Assembly (NCBI RefSeq): GCF_900176505.1
Contig: NZ_FWYB01000015.1
Location: 62,001-126,000, forward strand
Direction of reading: 5' to 3'
Source: Pedobacter nyackensis
GTDB lineage: Bacteria > Bacteroidota > Bacteroidia > Sphingobacteriales > Sphingobacteriaceae
Length of the DNA stretch: 64,000 nt
In this document: one piece after another, positions 50,357 to 59,412 of the stretch
How the letters are laid out: the number at the start of each line of letters is the position of its first letter
Position numbering within the stretch: the first letter of the stretch is position 1
Translations under genes and position numbers: made by a program
Notes under the pieces: generated by a model
The model's database searches: none
What the model saw: the letters and a program-made list of their open reading frames with translations, nothing else
What the model was told of the DNA's origin: nothing

Positions 50357-50662
50357 ATGAGAAGAATTGTATTGTTATTAGTTGTTGGACTTGCCATAGC
50401 GGGTTGTACAGCAGTTAAACCTGGTGCGGGTAAAAGCGAGGTTACTTTAAGTGGGAAATTGAACCCTATGGGCATGTCGACTTTCCAATATGGAACGCAT
50501 CTTTTGAATACCGGCAAGCAAATGTATGCACTGAAAAGTAGTAAGGTTGATTTGAAAGCACACGAAGGAAAAGATGTAATTGTAAAAGGGGTAAAGGTTG
50601 CTGGTTATCCGGTTGATGGCGGTCCGGACTTCATTGATGTGCAGGAGATCAGTAATAAATAA
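50357..50662 (+). CDS. Small lipoprotein, OB-fold-like
   Basis: This 101-residue lipoprotein has the lipobox LAIAGC. The mature part (VTLSGKLNPMGMSTFQYGTH, YALKSSKVDLKAHEGKDVIVKGVKV) reads like a small OB or beta-barrel domain. No characterised family is recognised. It lies 30 nt after the phoH gene and 50 nt before the peptidase gene. Confidence 0.72.
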   Translation: MRRIVLLLVVGLAIAGCTAVKPGAGKSEVTLSGKLNPMGMSTFQYGTHLLNTGKQMYALKSSKVDLKAHEGKDVIVKGVKVAGYPVDGGPDFIDVQEISNK

Positions 50663-50712
50663 GATGTTTCTTCACTGAAAAAATTTATAGATTGCGTTTG
50701 TAATCTTATTTC

Positions 50713-52572
50713 ATGAAAAGACTAACACTAATGATTCCCATTCTGATGATTTTATCTTGTCAGCAGAATACTAAAAAAACTACAATATCAGACCAGGTTA
50801 TGGTTGATGATACGCATTCTTTTTCTAAGCCTTCTGTTGCTTATGTTGAACATCTGAACCTTGATTTAAAGGTTGATTTTGAGCAACAGCAGCTTAGCGG
50901 AAAGGCAAGCTGGATCATCAACAATAAAGCAAAAGCCAGTGAAATCATTTTTGATGACAGCAAGTTGAACATTGCTAAGGTAACACTTGGTACAGCCGAA
51001 AAGGAGACTACCTTTTCCTTTGGTCCGGAGGCTGAATACATGGGGAGAGCCTTAAAAGTGGCTATTTCGCCAGAAACAAAACTGGTTAATATCTATTATA
51101 CCACAGGTAAGGATGCCAGCGCTTTGCAATGGCTTAACCCGCAACAAACTGCAGGTAAAAAGAGACCTTACCTTTTTACCCAGTCGCAAACTATCGCTGC
51201 ACGCAGTTGGGTGCCTTGTCAGGATAGCCCTGGGATACGATTTACTTACCATGCCAAAATACAGGTTCCCGTAGATTTGCTGGCTTTAATGAGTGCTGAA
51301 AACCCACAGGCAAAAAACAATACCGGTATTTACGAGTTTAAGCAGAAACATGCTATACCGTCGTATTTACTGGCCCTTGCGGTTGGCGATATTGTCTTTA
51401 AGGCTGTTGATGAACGGACAGGAGTATACGCCGAGCCTTCAGTATTGGAAAAGGCTACCTGGGAATTTGCGGATATGGGTAAAATGGTGCATGCAGCAGA
51501 GGTACTTTATGGCCCATACAGATGGGGTAGGTACGATTTATTGGTGTTGCCACCTAGTTTTCCTTTCGGGGGAATGGAGAATCCTAACCTGACTTTTATT
51601 ACGCCTACTATATTGGCCGGCGACCGCTCATTGGTGAGTATTATATGTCATGAGCTGGCGCATAGCTGGAGCGGCAATCTGGTAACCAATTCTACATGGA
51701 ATGATTTCTGGCTGAATGAAGGTTTTACCAATTATTTTGAGCGTCGTGTTGATGAAGCTATTTTTGGTAAGGATGAAGCTGCGATGCAGGAAGTATTCGC
51801 TAAGCATGCTTTAGATGATGCGATTAAGGATATGGGAGCGGGTAATAAGGATACACATTTAAAGACTGATTATACTGGGCGTAATCCTGATGAGGGGACC
51901 AACGACATTGCTTACGAGAAAGGCTTTTTCTTCTTAAAGACGATTGAGGCTGCTGTAGGCAGAGAAAAGTTTGATGCTTTTTTAAGAGGTTATTTTGACA
52001 GCCATGCTTTTCAGTCTTTAACCACAGAACAGTTTTTGGACTATCTGAATAAGAACCTGATTAAGGGGGATAAAGTCCTGGAAAATAAACTGGAAATAAA
52101 TAAATGGGTATATGGTTCCGGTGTTCCATCTAATGTGGTTGCGGTTGGATCTGAACGGTTTAAGGCTATCGATGACTTATTGGCCAATTGGCAGAAAACT
52201 GGCTCAGCAAAAGGGCTGAGTAGAGCAATTGTATCAAGCAATGAAAGACGTTATTTTATTAGTCAGTTGCCTGAAAATCTGACAGCTAAAGAAATGACTG
52301 TGCTGGATGCTGAGTTTGGTTTTACAGCGTCTAACAATACGGATATACAGCTGGCCTGGTACGAGTTGGCCATTCGTCACCACTATGGTACTGCTGATGC
52401 ACGAATAAAAGCTTATTTGTTGGAAAATGGAAGGATGTGGCATATTATTCCATTGTACAAAGAAATGATGGCTACACCTGCAGGATTAAAGACCGCAAGG
52501 GAAATTTATAAGCAAGCAAGACCAAACTATCATCCGATGACTTATTTGGCAATCGACAAGTTGTTGAAATAG
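50713..52572 (+). CDS. M1-family zinc aminopeptidase (leukotriene A4 hydrolase-like)
   Basis: This 619-residue lipoprotein has an N-terminal signal (LTLMIPILMILSC). The catalytic domain holds the exopeptidase motif GGMENP and the zinc motif HELAH (H313, H317) with E336 exactly 18 residues later; E314 is the general base. The C-terminal helical domain resembles leukotriene A4 hydrolase. It should trim N-terminal residues from peptides in the periplasm. The length is normal. Confidence 0.93.
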   Translation: MKRLTLMIPILMILSCQQNTKKTTISDQVMVDDTHSFSKPSVAYVEHLNLDLKVDFEQQQLSGKASWIINNKAKASEIIFDDSKLNIAKVTLGTAEKETTFSFGPEAEYMGRALKVAISPETKLVNIYYTTGKDASALQWLNPQQTAGKKRPYLFTQSQTIAARSWVPCQDSPGIRFTYHAKIQVPVDLLALMSAENPQAKNNTGIYEFKQKHAIPSYLLALAVGDIVFKAVDERTGVYAEPSVLEKATWEFADMGKMVHAAEVLYGPYRWGRYDLLVLPPSFPFGGMENPNLTFITPTILAGDRSLVSIICHELAHSWSGNLVTNSTWNDFWLNEGFTNYFERRVDEAIFGKDEAAMQEVFAKHALDDAIKDMGAGNKDTHLKTDYTGRNPDEGTNDIAYEKGFFFLKTIEAAVGREKFDAFLRGYFDSHAFQSLTTEQFLDYLNKNLIKGDKVLENKLEINKWVYGSGVPSNVVAVGSERFKAIDDLLANWQKTGSAKGLSRAIVSSNERRYFISQLPENLTAKEMTVLDAEFGFTASNNTDIQLAWYELAIRHHYGTADARIKAYLLENGRMWHIIPLYKEMMATPAGLKTAREIYKQARPNYHPMTYLAIDKLLK

Positions 52573-52707
52573 GACAGTGGGGTATAAAAAATGCTACAGT
52601 TGTAGTAAAATGGCCGATTTAATGTGCTTTAATTTCTGGCACAGAATTTGTTTTTAACTAATCGGTTTAGTTTGGTTTAGGTTGATCTGTGGTGGATCGA
52701 CCTTATG

Positions 52708-52740
52708 AACGGGAATAGTCTCTCCGACTTATTCCCGTTT
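52708..52740 (+). terminator. Terminator after the M1 peptidase gene
   Basis: AACGGGAATAGTC (52708-52720) pairs with GACTTATTCCCGTT (52726-52739), with one bulged T and a 5-nt loop. TTCTCATTT follows. Confidence 0.75.
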
Positions 52741-52783
52741 CTCATTTAAAAGCTTTTCTGTTTTGTCGAGTTCCGACTAATTT

Positions 52784-52885
52784 TTATAAATGTTTTTTAA
52801 GAAGTTTGAAAATGACCACAATGCCTGGTATTAGCAATGTGAAGAACACTATCGGAATAACATACGCAGCGATAAATGAGTTCAT
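52784..52885 (-). CDS. Possible 33-aa single-span membrane protein
   Basis: The minus strand encodes MNSFIAAYVIPIVFFTLLIP followed by GIVVIFKLLKKHL. This is one hydrophobic helix with a short basic tail, a plausible small membrane protein. No ribosome-binding or promoter signal confirms expression, and such short frames arise by chance in AT-rich DNA. Confidence 0.3.
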   Translation of the reverse strand: MNSFIAAYVIPIVFFTLLIPGIVVIFKLLKKHL

Positions 52886-52959
52886 GAATTTAGATTTAAG
52901 TATATAGTCTTTTGTACTATATCTAAAATATATTATCTTAATCCATTATTAATTTATAC

Positions 52960-53916
52960 ATGAAGAATTCACGCTTTCTATTTTTATCATTTCTATTTAT
53001 AGGTTTTGCAGCAAATGCGCAAAGGCAAAATCTTTACTTCTTAAAGAACAGCGGACAACATGTAAAGCTGCGCGATAGTGCTGATTATTTACGTATTGTG
53101 CAGGAACCGGCAGAGGGATCAAGTTTGTTTATTGTTAATGAGCATTATCTGGATGGCAGCATCAAAAGCAGGGGGCTTTCGAGTTTGATAGATCCGGTCT
53201 TGTATCAAGGTCAGTACATATCCTATTTTAAAAATGGGAGGAAACAGATGATGGGAACCTATAAAATGGGGAAGTTAATAGATACGGCAATGCATTACTA
53301 TCCTAATGGTAACCTATACACTGTTATTGGTTATCAAACCATGAAGGATGGTAAAACCTCAAAATACATCAAAAGTGTTAAAGATTCAACCGGTAAAGAT
53401 CTGGTGGTGGATGGTAAAGGTATATGTAGCTTTTATGATAAGGATTTTACACAGGTTACGGAAAGCGGCAGCATAAATAATGGCCTTTATGATGGAGAAT
53501 GGATTGGTGAAACTGAGATGGGCGGACTTAAATATAAAGAGCAGTATCTGGATGGTAAACTGGTAGCTGGCGAGAGTATGGACAAGGAGAGGAATGTTTA
53601 TCACTACACCAAGGTGTTTGTTCAACCTCAGTTTAAGGGTGGCATGGAAAAATTCTATACCTTTCTAAAAACAACAATCAGATATCCGGGGGAGTGCCAG
53701 AGAAATGGTATACAGGGTAAAGTTCATTTGAAATTTATGGTTATGAAAGATGGTTCCATTAAGGATATAATTGTGACGAAGAACCCTCATCATTTATTGT
53801 CTGTGGAAGCTGCAAGGGTAGTTAGTCAATCTCCAGCATGGGAGCCAGGTTTAGAAAGAGGGAAGATCGTTAATGTTTCTTACAATGTGCAGGTGTCGTT
53901 TACGCTACGTCGTTAA
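52960..53916 (+). CDS. Exported MORN-like/TonB C-terminal domain protein
   Basis: This 318-residue protein has a signal peptide (FLFLSFLFIGFAANA). The middle part contains MORN/YwqK-like repeats (YLDGSIKSRG, YFKNGRKQMMGTYKMGKLID, YYPNGNLYTVIGY, GLYDGEWIGE). The C-terminal TonB domain (about 225-318; RYPGECQRNGIQGKVHLKFMV and the usual WEPGLERGKIVNVSYN) ends in VQVSFTLRR. TonB-type domains in such proteins may contact outer-membrane receptors, but without a membrane anchor its function is unclear. Confidence 0.82.
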   Translation: MKNSRFLFLSFLFIGFAANAQRQNLYFLKNSGQHVKLRDSADYLRIVQEPAEGSSLFIVNEHYLDGSIKSRGLSSLIDPVLYQGQYISYFKNGRKQMMGTYKMGKLIDTAMHYYPNGNLYTVIGYQTMKDGKTSKYIKSVKDSTGKDLVVDGKGICSFYDKDFTQVTESGSINNGLYDGEWIGETEMGGLKYKEQYLDGKLVAGESMDKERNVYHYTKVFVQPQFKGGMEKFYTFLKTTIRYPGECQRNGIQGKVHLKFMVMKDGSIKDIIVTKNPHHLLSVEAARVVSQSPAWEPGLERGKIVNVSYNVQVSFTLRR

Positions 53917-53928
53917 TTTGCAATTGAG

Positions 53929-54324
53929 ATGATCGAAGTAACCTGTGCTATTATTGTAGCTGAAGATGGAAAAGTGCTTGTTGCACAGCGGAGTGAAAGC
54001 ATGTCGCATCCATTAAAAATGGAGTTTCCGGGCGGTAAGATCGAGTCCGCTGAAACTGCTGAGCAATGCCTGATCAGAGAAATTAAAGAGGAGTTGGATG
54101 TGGATATTCAAATCTTATCTGAACTGAATTCAAACCAACATGCTTACCCCGGGTTTTCAGTAAATCTAATACCCTTTGTTTGCAGGATAACAGGTGGTGA
54201 GATCGTGTTAAAGGAACATGCTGCATACGCCTGGCTAGACAATAGTGAGTTACCTGATCTTGACTGGGTAGCAGCTGATGTTCCTGTTGTTATGAACTAT
54301 TTAAACCATATTGATACTTTGTAA
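53929..54324 (+). CDS. NUDIX hydrolase, MutT-like
   Basis: This 131-residue protein contains a NUDIX box (GGKIESAETAEQCLIREIKEELDVDI, about residues 37-62). The usual glycine after EEx is aspartate (EELDV), a change seen in many MutT and CTP-pyrophosphatase relatives. It probably hydrolyses oxidised nucleotides such as 8-oxo-dGTP. It lies 12 nt after the TonB-domain gene. Confidence 0.87.
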   Translation: MIEVTCAIIVAEDGKVLVAQRSESMSHPLKMEFPGGKIESAETAEQCLIREIKEELDVDIQILSELNSNQHAYPGFSVNLIPFVCRITGGEIVLKEHAAYAWLDNSELPDLDWVAADVPVVMNYLNHIDTL

Positions 54325-54325
54325 C

Positions 54326-54721
54326 CTATTGATATACCAGTTTAGGCTTTTCATTTTCGCAGACTACCTTTTTTGGTGGTGATACAAACATGCAGTCGGA
54401 GGTTATGTTCCATTTTTTATTGAAGTTTGCCTGTTCATCGGTATATTTTTCAACCTTTTGTATAAAAGCTACAGTGTCAATTTTTGAAGAGTAGCTTACA
54501 TAGCCTGTTGGACCGCCACAAGCTTTAGATCCAATTGGTCTAAACTTCCAATCTGCTTCATTTTCACATTTTACCTGCTCTGATAAGCTTTTGATTTCTG
54601 CAAATAGGTTTTTCAGTTTTAGTTCTTCAGCTTCTTTTGTACGCTCTGTGTTCTTTTTACAAGCGGATGCCCCGGCGATTATCAGTACAAGCATCAATAC
54701 GATGTAGCTTTTAGTTTTCAT
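54326..54721 (-). CDS. Hypothetical cysteine-containing lipoprotein
   Basis: This 131-residue lipoprotein has the signal IVLMLVLIIAGASAC. The mature part has a charged helix followed by five cysteines (KCENEADWKFRP, GSKACGGPTGYVSY, SDCMFVSPPKKVVCENEKP) likely to form disulfides. I do not recognise a described family. It ends 2 nt from the convergent NUDIX gene. Confidence 0.72.
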   Translation of the reverse strand: MKTKSYIVLMLVLIIAGASACKKNTERTKEAEELKLKNLFAEIKSLSEQVKCENEADWKFRPIGSKACGGPTGYVSYSSKIDTVAFIQKVEKYTDEQANFNKKWNITSDCMFVSPPKKVVCENEKPKLVYQ

Positions 54722-54818
54722 AAGCTTTGTTGTGTTTGGGTTTGTTATCTATAAAACGCAGAACATGTGAAGAATGCTACAAGATCATTATTATATTCGC
54801 AAAAAAAAGAACTAAAAA

Positions 54819-55115
54819 ATGATAGCTCACCACGTATTATTCTGGCTAAAAGCCGACACCACTGAAGATCAAAAAAAAGCTTTCCGTAAAGGATTAGAAT
54901 CTTTGGAGAAAATTGAAGTGATTAAAAACATGCATATTGGTACACCTGCACCTATTGAACGTGCTGTAGTTGACACCACTTATACCTTTTCATTAGTTCT
55001 GTTTTTTGAAGATCTTGCCGCGCATGACGTTTACCAGGTGCATGAAGTGCATAAGGCCTTTTTAGATGAGTTTAGAGCTTTGTTTGAAAAGGTAATCATT
55101 TACGACGCATACTAG
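54819..55115 (+). CDS. Dabb-family stress-responsive alpha/beta-barrel protein
   Basis: This 98-residue protein begins IAHHVLFWLKADTTEDQKKAF, the diagnostic start of the Dabb (stress-responsive A/B barrel) family, and continues with a dimeric ferredoxin-like fold (YTFSLVLFFEDLAAHDVYQVHEVHKAF). The role in bacteria is unclear. Confidence 0.87.
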   Translation: MIAHHVLFWLKADTTEDQKKAFRKGLESLEKIEVIKNMHIGTPAPIERAVVDTTYTFSLVLFFEDLAAHDVYQVHEVHKAFLDEFRALFEKVIIYDAY

Positions 55116-55171
55116 TACTTTCGAAACCGGGACATAACAGGTATTAGTTTATTGTTGCTGCAGATAAGTCT

Positions 55172-55179
55172 TATCTTTG
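55172..55179 (+). promoter_or_regulatory. Minus-7 element giving a near-leaderless transcript
   Basis: TATCTTTG (55172-55179) is a full TAnnTTTG match only 9 nt upstream of the ATG at 55189. Transcription would start about 3-5 nt before the start codon. Confidence 0.45.
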
Positions 55180-55188
55180 ATTTATCAA

Positions 55189-56094
55189 ATGACAGAAACA
55201 TTAAAAGACGTTATTGGCAGGGAGTTAAAACAGTTGTTTCAGCTAAAGAAAACTGAAAGACTTTGGCATATACCCGTTTTAGCCTCTCTGTCGACCGGTA
55301 TTCCATTACTGATTGGTTTTTATAGCGGTAGGCTCGACTATGGAATTCAGGCTTGTATAGGTGGACTGGTAATCCTGTATCTACCCCGAAATTTCTTTTT
55401 TATCATGCTGGCTTCCATGGGAAGTTGTATGCCTTTTGATCAGATGGACCTTCCGGTAAAAGTTGGTTTGGTAGCCTTAGGAACGATGCTTGCCTGTGTT
55501 CTGGCCTTCCTTTACAGTTTGTATATTGTAAGGAAATATCCCAGTAAGCTTGATGCCTTTAGTCCGAGGATGAGAAACTATACCAATATTACTGAATCCA
55601 TCATTATAGGGGTATTTATTGCTATTTCATTGTTGGTTGCTCATGTGTTTGGACTTGAGAATCCGTATTGGGTACCTATTTCTTGTCTTGCTATTATGCA
55701 AGGTGTTAGTGTAACTCATGTTTGGCGTCGGAGCTTTCACCGTATCTCAGGTACATTTATAGGTATGGGACTGACCTGGCTTTTTCTTCAACTGAACCTT
55801 ACACCTTTAACCATTTGTATTAGTATACTCTTATTGCAGTTTGTGATAGAAATGCTGGTCGTAAGGCATTATGGACTTGCTGTTATTTTTATCACCCCAA
55901 TGACAGTGTTTTTGGCGGAGATAGGGAAGGGAATGAACATTGATCCAAATCAGTTAATTTCTGCGCGTTTGTTGGATATTGTTGTGGGGAGTTTGATTGG
56001 TGTACTGGGTGGTTGGATGTCGCATAATCAGCAATTGAATCGACAGGCGGAGCGTCAAATTCGTAAAACAAGGGTTGCTATTTTAAGAAAATAA
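55189..56094 (+). CDS. FUSC-family membrane protein
   Basis: This protein of 301 residues starts at MTETLKDVIGREL; the frame extends upstream only to a TTG. It has seven or eight membrane segments arranged in two similar halves (IPLLIGFYSGRLDYGIQACI and ISCLAIMQGVSVTHVWRR, with RISGTFIGMGLTWLF), typical of FUSC/aromatic-acid-exporter-like proteins. The substrate is unknown. The cation antiporter gene follows. Confidence 0.82.
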   Translation: MTETLKDVIGRELKQLFQLKKTERLWHIPVLASLSTGIPLLIGFYSGRLDYGIQACIGGLVILYLPRNFFFIMLASMGSCMPFDQMDLPVKVGLVALGTMLACVLAFLYSLYIVRKYPSKLDAFSPRMRNYTNITESIIIGVFIAISLLVAHVFGLENPYWVPISCLAIMQGVSVTHVWRRSFHRISGTFIGMGLTWLFLQLNLTPLTICISILLLQFVIEMLVVRHYGLAVIFITPMTVFLAEIGKGMNIDPNQLISARLLDIVVGSLIGVLGGWMSHNQQLNRQAERQIRKTRVAILRK

Positions 56095-56127
56095 ATTTAA
56101 TTAGTATTATATTGTTGCCAGGAACTT

Positions 56128-57210
56128 ATGATGAAAAAGCTACCCTTACCCTTATGGACCATTGTTTCCCCTTTGCTAGCTTGGCTGGCATACTTTGGTT
56201 TGTCGCTTAATTTTGGAGATTTTTATAGTTTTTTTTTAGCAATTATGCTTGTAGCAGCTGTTCTTGCTGCTGTACATCATGCTGAAGTAGTAGCCCATAA
56301 AGTGGGTGAACCATTCGGTACATTGTTATTGGCTCTGGCAGTTACGGTTATTGAAGTCGCTTTGATTGTTTCCTTGATGCTAACCGGCGGCCCCGAAACT
56401 GCAGCTCTTGCACGGGATACTGTTTTTGCTGCGGTGATGATTATTTTAAACGGTATTATCGGGATATGTTTACTTACTGGGGGAGTAAAGTATAAAGAAC
56501 AGGTTTTTACTTTACCTGGCGTAGGCGCTGCGCTAGTAGCACTTACAGCGATATTAGTACTTACACTTATTCTCCCTAATTTTACGGTAAGCACGCCAGG
56601 ACCTCAATACAGTTCGGTTCAATTGATTTTTGTAGCCATCGTTTGTCTGGTGCTTTATGGTGCATTTGTTTTGGTACAGGCAGTAAGACACAGAGATTAT
56701 TTTTTACCTCCTGATGCAGAAGGTAACGAAGAAATTCATGCAGAGCCACCTACTTTTAAGGTCGCATTGTTCAGTGCTTTTTTACTCCTTTTGTGTTTGG
56801 GTATTGTTGTTTTACTGGCTAAGGCCCTGGCGCCTGATATTGAAAATGCTGTGGTAAATGCCGGTGCACCAAAATCACTTGTCGGAGTAATTATTGCCGC
56901 TGTAGTATTGTTGCCTGAAGGCCTAGCGGCATATAGGGCGGCTAAAAAGAACCGTTTGCAAACCAGTCTTAACCTTGCTTTGGGATCAGCGCTGGCCAGT
57001 ATTGGATTAACTATTCCTGCCGTAGCCATTGTTTCTATGTTCACAGGAATGAGTATTACGCTTGGTATTGATATGAAGTCGACGGTTTTATTGTTGCTGT
57101 CCATGTTTACCATTATGCTTTCTCTGGCAACAGGTAAGACGAATGTATTGCAGGGAATAGTGCTGGTGGTTATTTTTATGGTTTATCTTTTTACAATTAT
57201 TGCACCTTAA
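56128..57210 (+). CDS. CaCA-family calcium/proton antiporter, ChaA-like
   Basis: This 360-residue membrane protein has eleven or so segments and the two CaCA signature repeats. These are VGEPFGTLLLALAVTVIEVALI and VVLLPEGLAAYRAAKKNRLQTSLNLALGSALASIG, each with the acidic residue that binds cations. The ChaA/ionic transporter y4hA branch exports Ca, Na or K in exchange for protons. The start could be either of two adjacent ATG codons. Confidence 0.9.
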   Translation: MMKKLPLPLWTIVSPLLAWLAYFGLSLNFGDFYSFFLAIMLVAAVLAAVHHAEVVAHKVGEPFGTLLLALAVTVIEVALIVSLMLTGGPETAALARDTVFAAVMIILNGIIGICLLTGGVKYKEQVFTLPGVGAALVALTAILVLTLILPNFTVSTPGPQYSSVQLIFVAIVCLVLYGAFVLVQAVRHRDYFLPPDAEGNEEIHAEPPTFKVALFSAFLLLLCLGIVVLLAKALAPDIENAVVNAGAPKSLVGVIIAAVVLLPEGLAAYRAAKKNRLQTSLNLALGSALASIGLTIPAVAIVSMFTGMSITLGIDMKSTVLLLLSMFTIMLSLATGKTNVLQGIVLVVIFMVYLFTIIAP

Positions 57211-57241
57211 AGATAAATACCATTTGCTTTAACTTCTGTCT

Positions 57242-57616
57242 ATGTATCAGCTTTTTGATTTCTTCTTTACGGTGCTGCATTTGGTTATTATTGGATTTAA
57301 TCTATTGGGCTGGATATGGCCGTCAACAAGGAAGTTACATTTTATTGTTGTGTTACTTACTGCAGGTTCCTGGTTGATATTGGGTATCTGGTATGGTTTA
57401 GGTTATTGCCCGATAACTGACTGGCAATGGCAGATCAAAGAACACCTTGGGGAAACGAAATTACCCAATTCCTTTGTGAAATATTATGCAGATAAAATTA
57501 CAGGTCATAACTTGTCTGCAAATTTTATAGATGCCGCAACAGCAATAAGTTTTGCTACGGCAGCTGTACTTTCAGTTTATTTAAATTTCATACATAAAAA
57601 AACTAATCGAAATTAA
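57242..57616 (+). CDS. DUF2784 membrane protein
   Basis: This 124-residue protein has three to four membrane segments and the DUF2784 pattern (LVIIGFNLLGWIWPSTRKLHF, ILGIWYGLGYCPITDWQWQIKE). The WYGxGYCPxTDW stretch is the family hallmark. Function unknown. It is followed after 1 nt by the GNAT gene, so the pair is coupled. Confidence 0.83.
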   Translation: MYQLFDFFFTVLHLVIIGFNLLGWIWPSTRKLHFIVVLLTAGSWLILGIWYGLGYCPITDWQWQIKEHLGETKLPNSFVKYYADKITGHNLSANFIDAATAISFATAAVLSVYLNFIHKKTNRN

Positions 57617-57617
57617 T

Positions 57618-58181
57618 ATGATAAGAGAAGCTCTTCCCGGAGATGCACCAGAATTAGGTAAACTCATTATCCTTGCAATGGATGATCTTGCAGCAAAATT
57701 TGTTGGCTCTTCAGACCCAAATGATGCGGTTCCGTTATTTCAAAAGTTTGCGGCATTGCCTGCTAATCAGTATAGCTATGAAAATACACTGGTTTATGAG
57801 GATGAAGAGGGGGTGTGTGGGATGATTAATGCTTATGATGGTGCTAATCTGGAGACTTTAAGGACGCCGTTTTTAGATTACCTTGATAAGACCTATGGCT
57901 TTAAACACTCCCCGGAGAATGAGACGCAGTCTGGTGAGTATTATCTTGACTGTATTAGTGTTTCTCCGCGTAAACAAGGTAAAGGTATTGGTAAAGAGTT
58001 GATTAAAGCGATGATCGACCATGCTGTTAGCCGTGGTCAGCACACACTTGGCTTATTGGTTAATAAAGAGAACCTTAAAGCAGAAAAATTGTATGCCGGT
58101 TTGGGTTTTAAGACGGTTGAAGAAGTCGATTTTATGGGTGGACGGTATTATCATATGAGCAACACTGAGCTTATGCATTAA
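57618..58181 (+). CDS. GNAT-family N-acetyltransferase
   Basis: This 187-residue enzyme has the acetyl-CoA-binding motif SVSPRKQGKGIGKELIKAM (R/Q-x-x-G-x-G/A type) and the GNAT closing strands KLYAGLGFKTVEEVDFMGG. The substrate is unknown. Its last codons overlap the convergent MFS gene by 11 nt and lie within a terminator palindrome. Confidence 0.88.
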   Translation: MIREALPGDAPELGKLIILAMDDLAAKFVGSSDPNDAVPLFQKFAALPANQYSYENTLVYEDEEGVCGMINAYDGANLETLRTPFLDYLDKTYGFKHSPENETQSGEYYLDCISVSPRKQGKGIGKELIKAMIDHAVSRGQHTLGLLVNKENLKAEKLYAGLGFKTVEEVDFMGGRYYHMSNTELMH

Positions 58182-58196
58182 GCTCAGTGTTTTTCT
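58161..58196. terminator. Bidirectional terminator encoded within both convergent gene ends
   Basis: A perfect 13-bp stem pairs 58161-58173 with 58179-58191 around TGCAT and is followed by TTTTC. It spans the stop codons of the GNAT and MFS genes, so both proteins end with the residues NTEL plus two more. Confidence 0.88.
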
Positions 58197-59385
58197 TGCT
58201 CATTTTATAAATGGTGAACATAACCAATGCCGACATAACGGTTAGTATCAAATAGCTACTGCTAAGGTGATGTTCGTCTTTTGCCGGTAAGAATGAAATC
58301 ACACTATAACTTAAGAAGGACACAATTACGTAAGTAATACCACCGGTTAAACCGCCCGCAATCCCCGCATTTTTCGGAAATTGGCCCAGGCAGAAGGTGA
58401 AGTAGTTATTAAATATGTAGCCAGCCGTAACATGGATAAGAAAGGCGAATAATACCATTGTATAAAGGCTTGATATGAACTGTGCAGTCAGGATCATAAC
58501 CAAAACAAATGCGATTTGAAATAAGAGATTGGTAGCCATCTTTCTAAAGAAGGGCTTGTTAATGGTTGCTTTACCTATAAAGCCTCCAACCATCCAGGCA
58601 AATCCCAGTACCAGAGAGCTATAACCTGCTATTATAGGGGTCATATGTAAATGGTGCTCTATAATAAAGGGACCGGTCATGTTGTAGATCATCACCATGG
58701 TGTACGCAAGACCCAGCATTACAATCCCAAGACTAAAGCTTACCGTTTTTATCATAGTGATGTATACCCCTGTTATCTTTTTTAAAGAGAATTCTGAAAC
58801 GTGTTGCAGGGTTTCTCCACTATAGAAATATTCCAGGATAGCCAAAACGATCGCCAGTATGGCAAGGAAATAGAAGTTAGACTCCCATCCAAATACAGTC
58901 TGCAGGTAGCCTCCTAAAAATGGGGCAACAATTGGTCCTGTAGACCATATAATGGAAAATAGGCTTAGATAATGTTTCAGTTTATCTCCGGTAAAAAGGT
59001 CGACAAAATAAGCCCGTTTAGCTACAATAATAGTTCCTACGGTAAAGCCGTGAACAATCCGCATCAGGTAAATGAGGTAGATATTATGGGTATTGGCTAT
59101 GGTAATACTGGCTGCTGCGAAAATTACCAGGGATATCAGGCTTAATCTATATCTACCAAAGCTATCCAGGACGCTTCCGATAAAGAGCTGCGAGATTCCG
59201 TAGCTGATTAAAAACAGGCTTAAAGTTAATTGTACCTGTAAACTACTAACCTGCATGGTTGATGCCATGGAAGGTAAAGAAGGAATATATATGTCTGTTG
59301 CAAAACCAGATAGGGGTAGTAAAGCAAATGCAAGTAGGGTAGAGATGCCCTGATTTTGTTGTTTAAGTGCTATTGTGTTGTTCAA
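58171..59385 (-). CDS. Bcr/CflA-family drug-resistance MFS exporter
   Basis: This 404-residue membrane protein has twelve segments and the Bcr/CflA motifs (LSGFATDIYIPSLPSMASTM near the start, LFLISYGISQLFIGSVLDSFGRY, then RIVHGFTVGTIIVAKRAYF). It should export drugs or metabolites by proton antiport. The upstream region holds an inverted repeat next to its minus-7 element, so it may be repressor-controlled. Confidence 0.9.
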   Translation of the reverse strand: MNNTIALKQQNQGISTLLAFALLPLSGFATDIYIPSLPSMASTMQVSSLQVQLTLSLFLISYGISQLFIGSVLDSFGRYRLSLISLVIFAAASITIANTHNIYLIYLMRIVHGFTVGTIIVAKRAYFVDLFTGDKLKHYLSLFSIIWSTGPIVAPFLGGYLQTVFGWESNFYFLAILAIVLAILEYFYSGETLQHVSEFSLKKITGVYITMIKTVSFSLGIVMLGLAYTMVMIYNMTGPFIIEHHLHMTPIIAGYSSLVLGFAWMVGGFIGKATINKPFFRKMATNLLFQIAFVLVMILTAQFISSLYTMVLFAFLIHVTAGYIFNNYFTFCLGQFPKNAGIAGGLTGGITYVIVSFLSYSVISFLPAKDEHHLSSSYLILTVMSALVMFTIYKMSKKNTELNA

Positions 59386-59412
59386 AACTCGGCGGATATT
59401 ATTTTAATGCGC

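Larger units (their letters stand above)
52573..52959. other. Intergenic region with tandem hairpins and a tiny minus-strand frame
   Basis: It contains the hairpin GGTTGATC/GATCGACC (about 52680-52703), the terminator at 52708-52739 and a 33-codon minus-strand frame (52784-52885). It also holds the inverted repeat ATATAGT/ACTATAT (52902-52908, 52916-52922) before the next gene. Confidence 0.45.
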
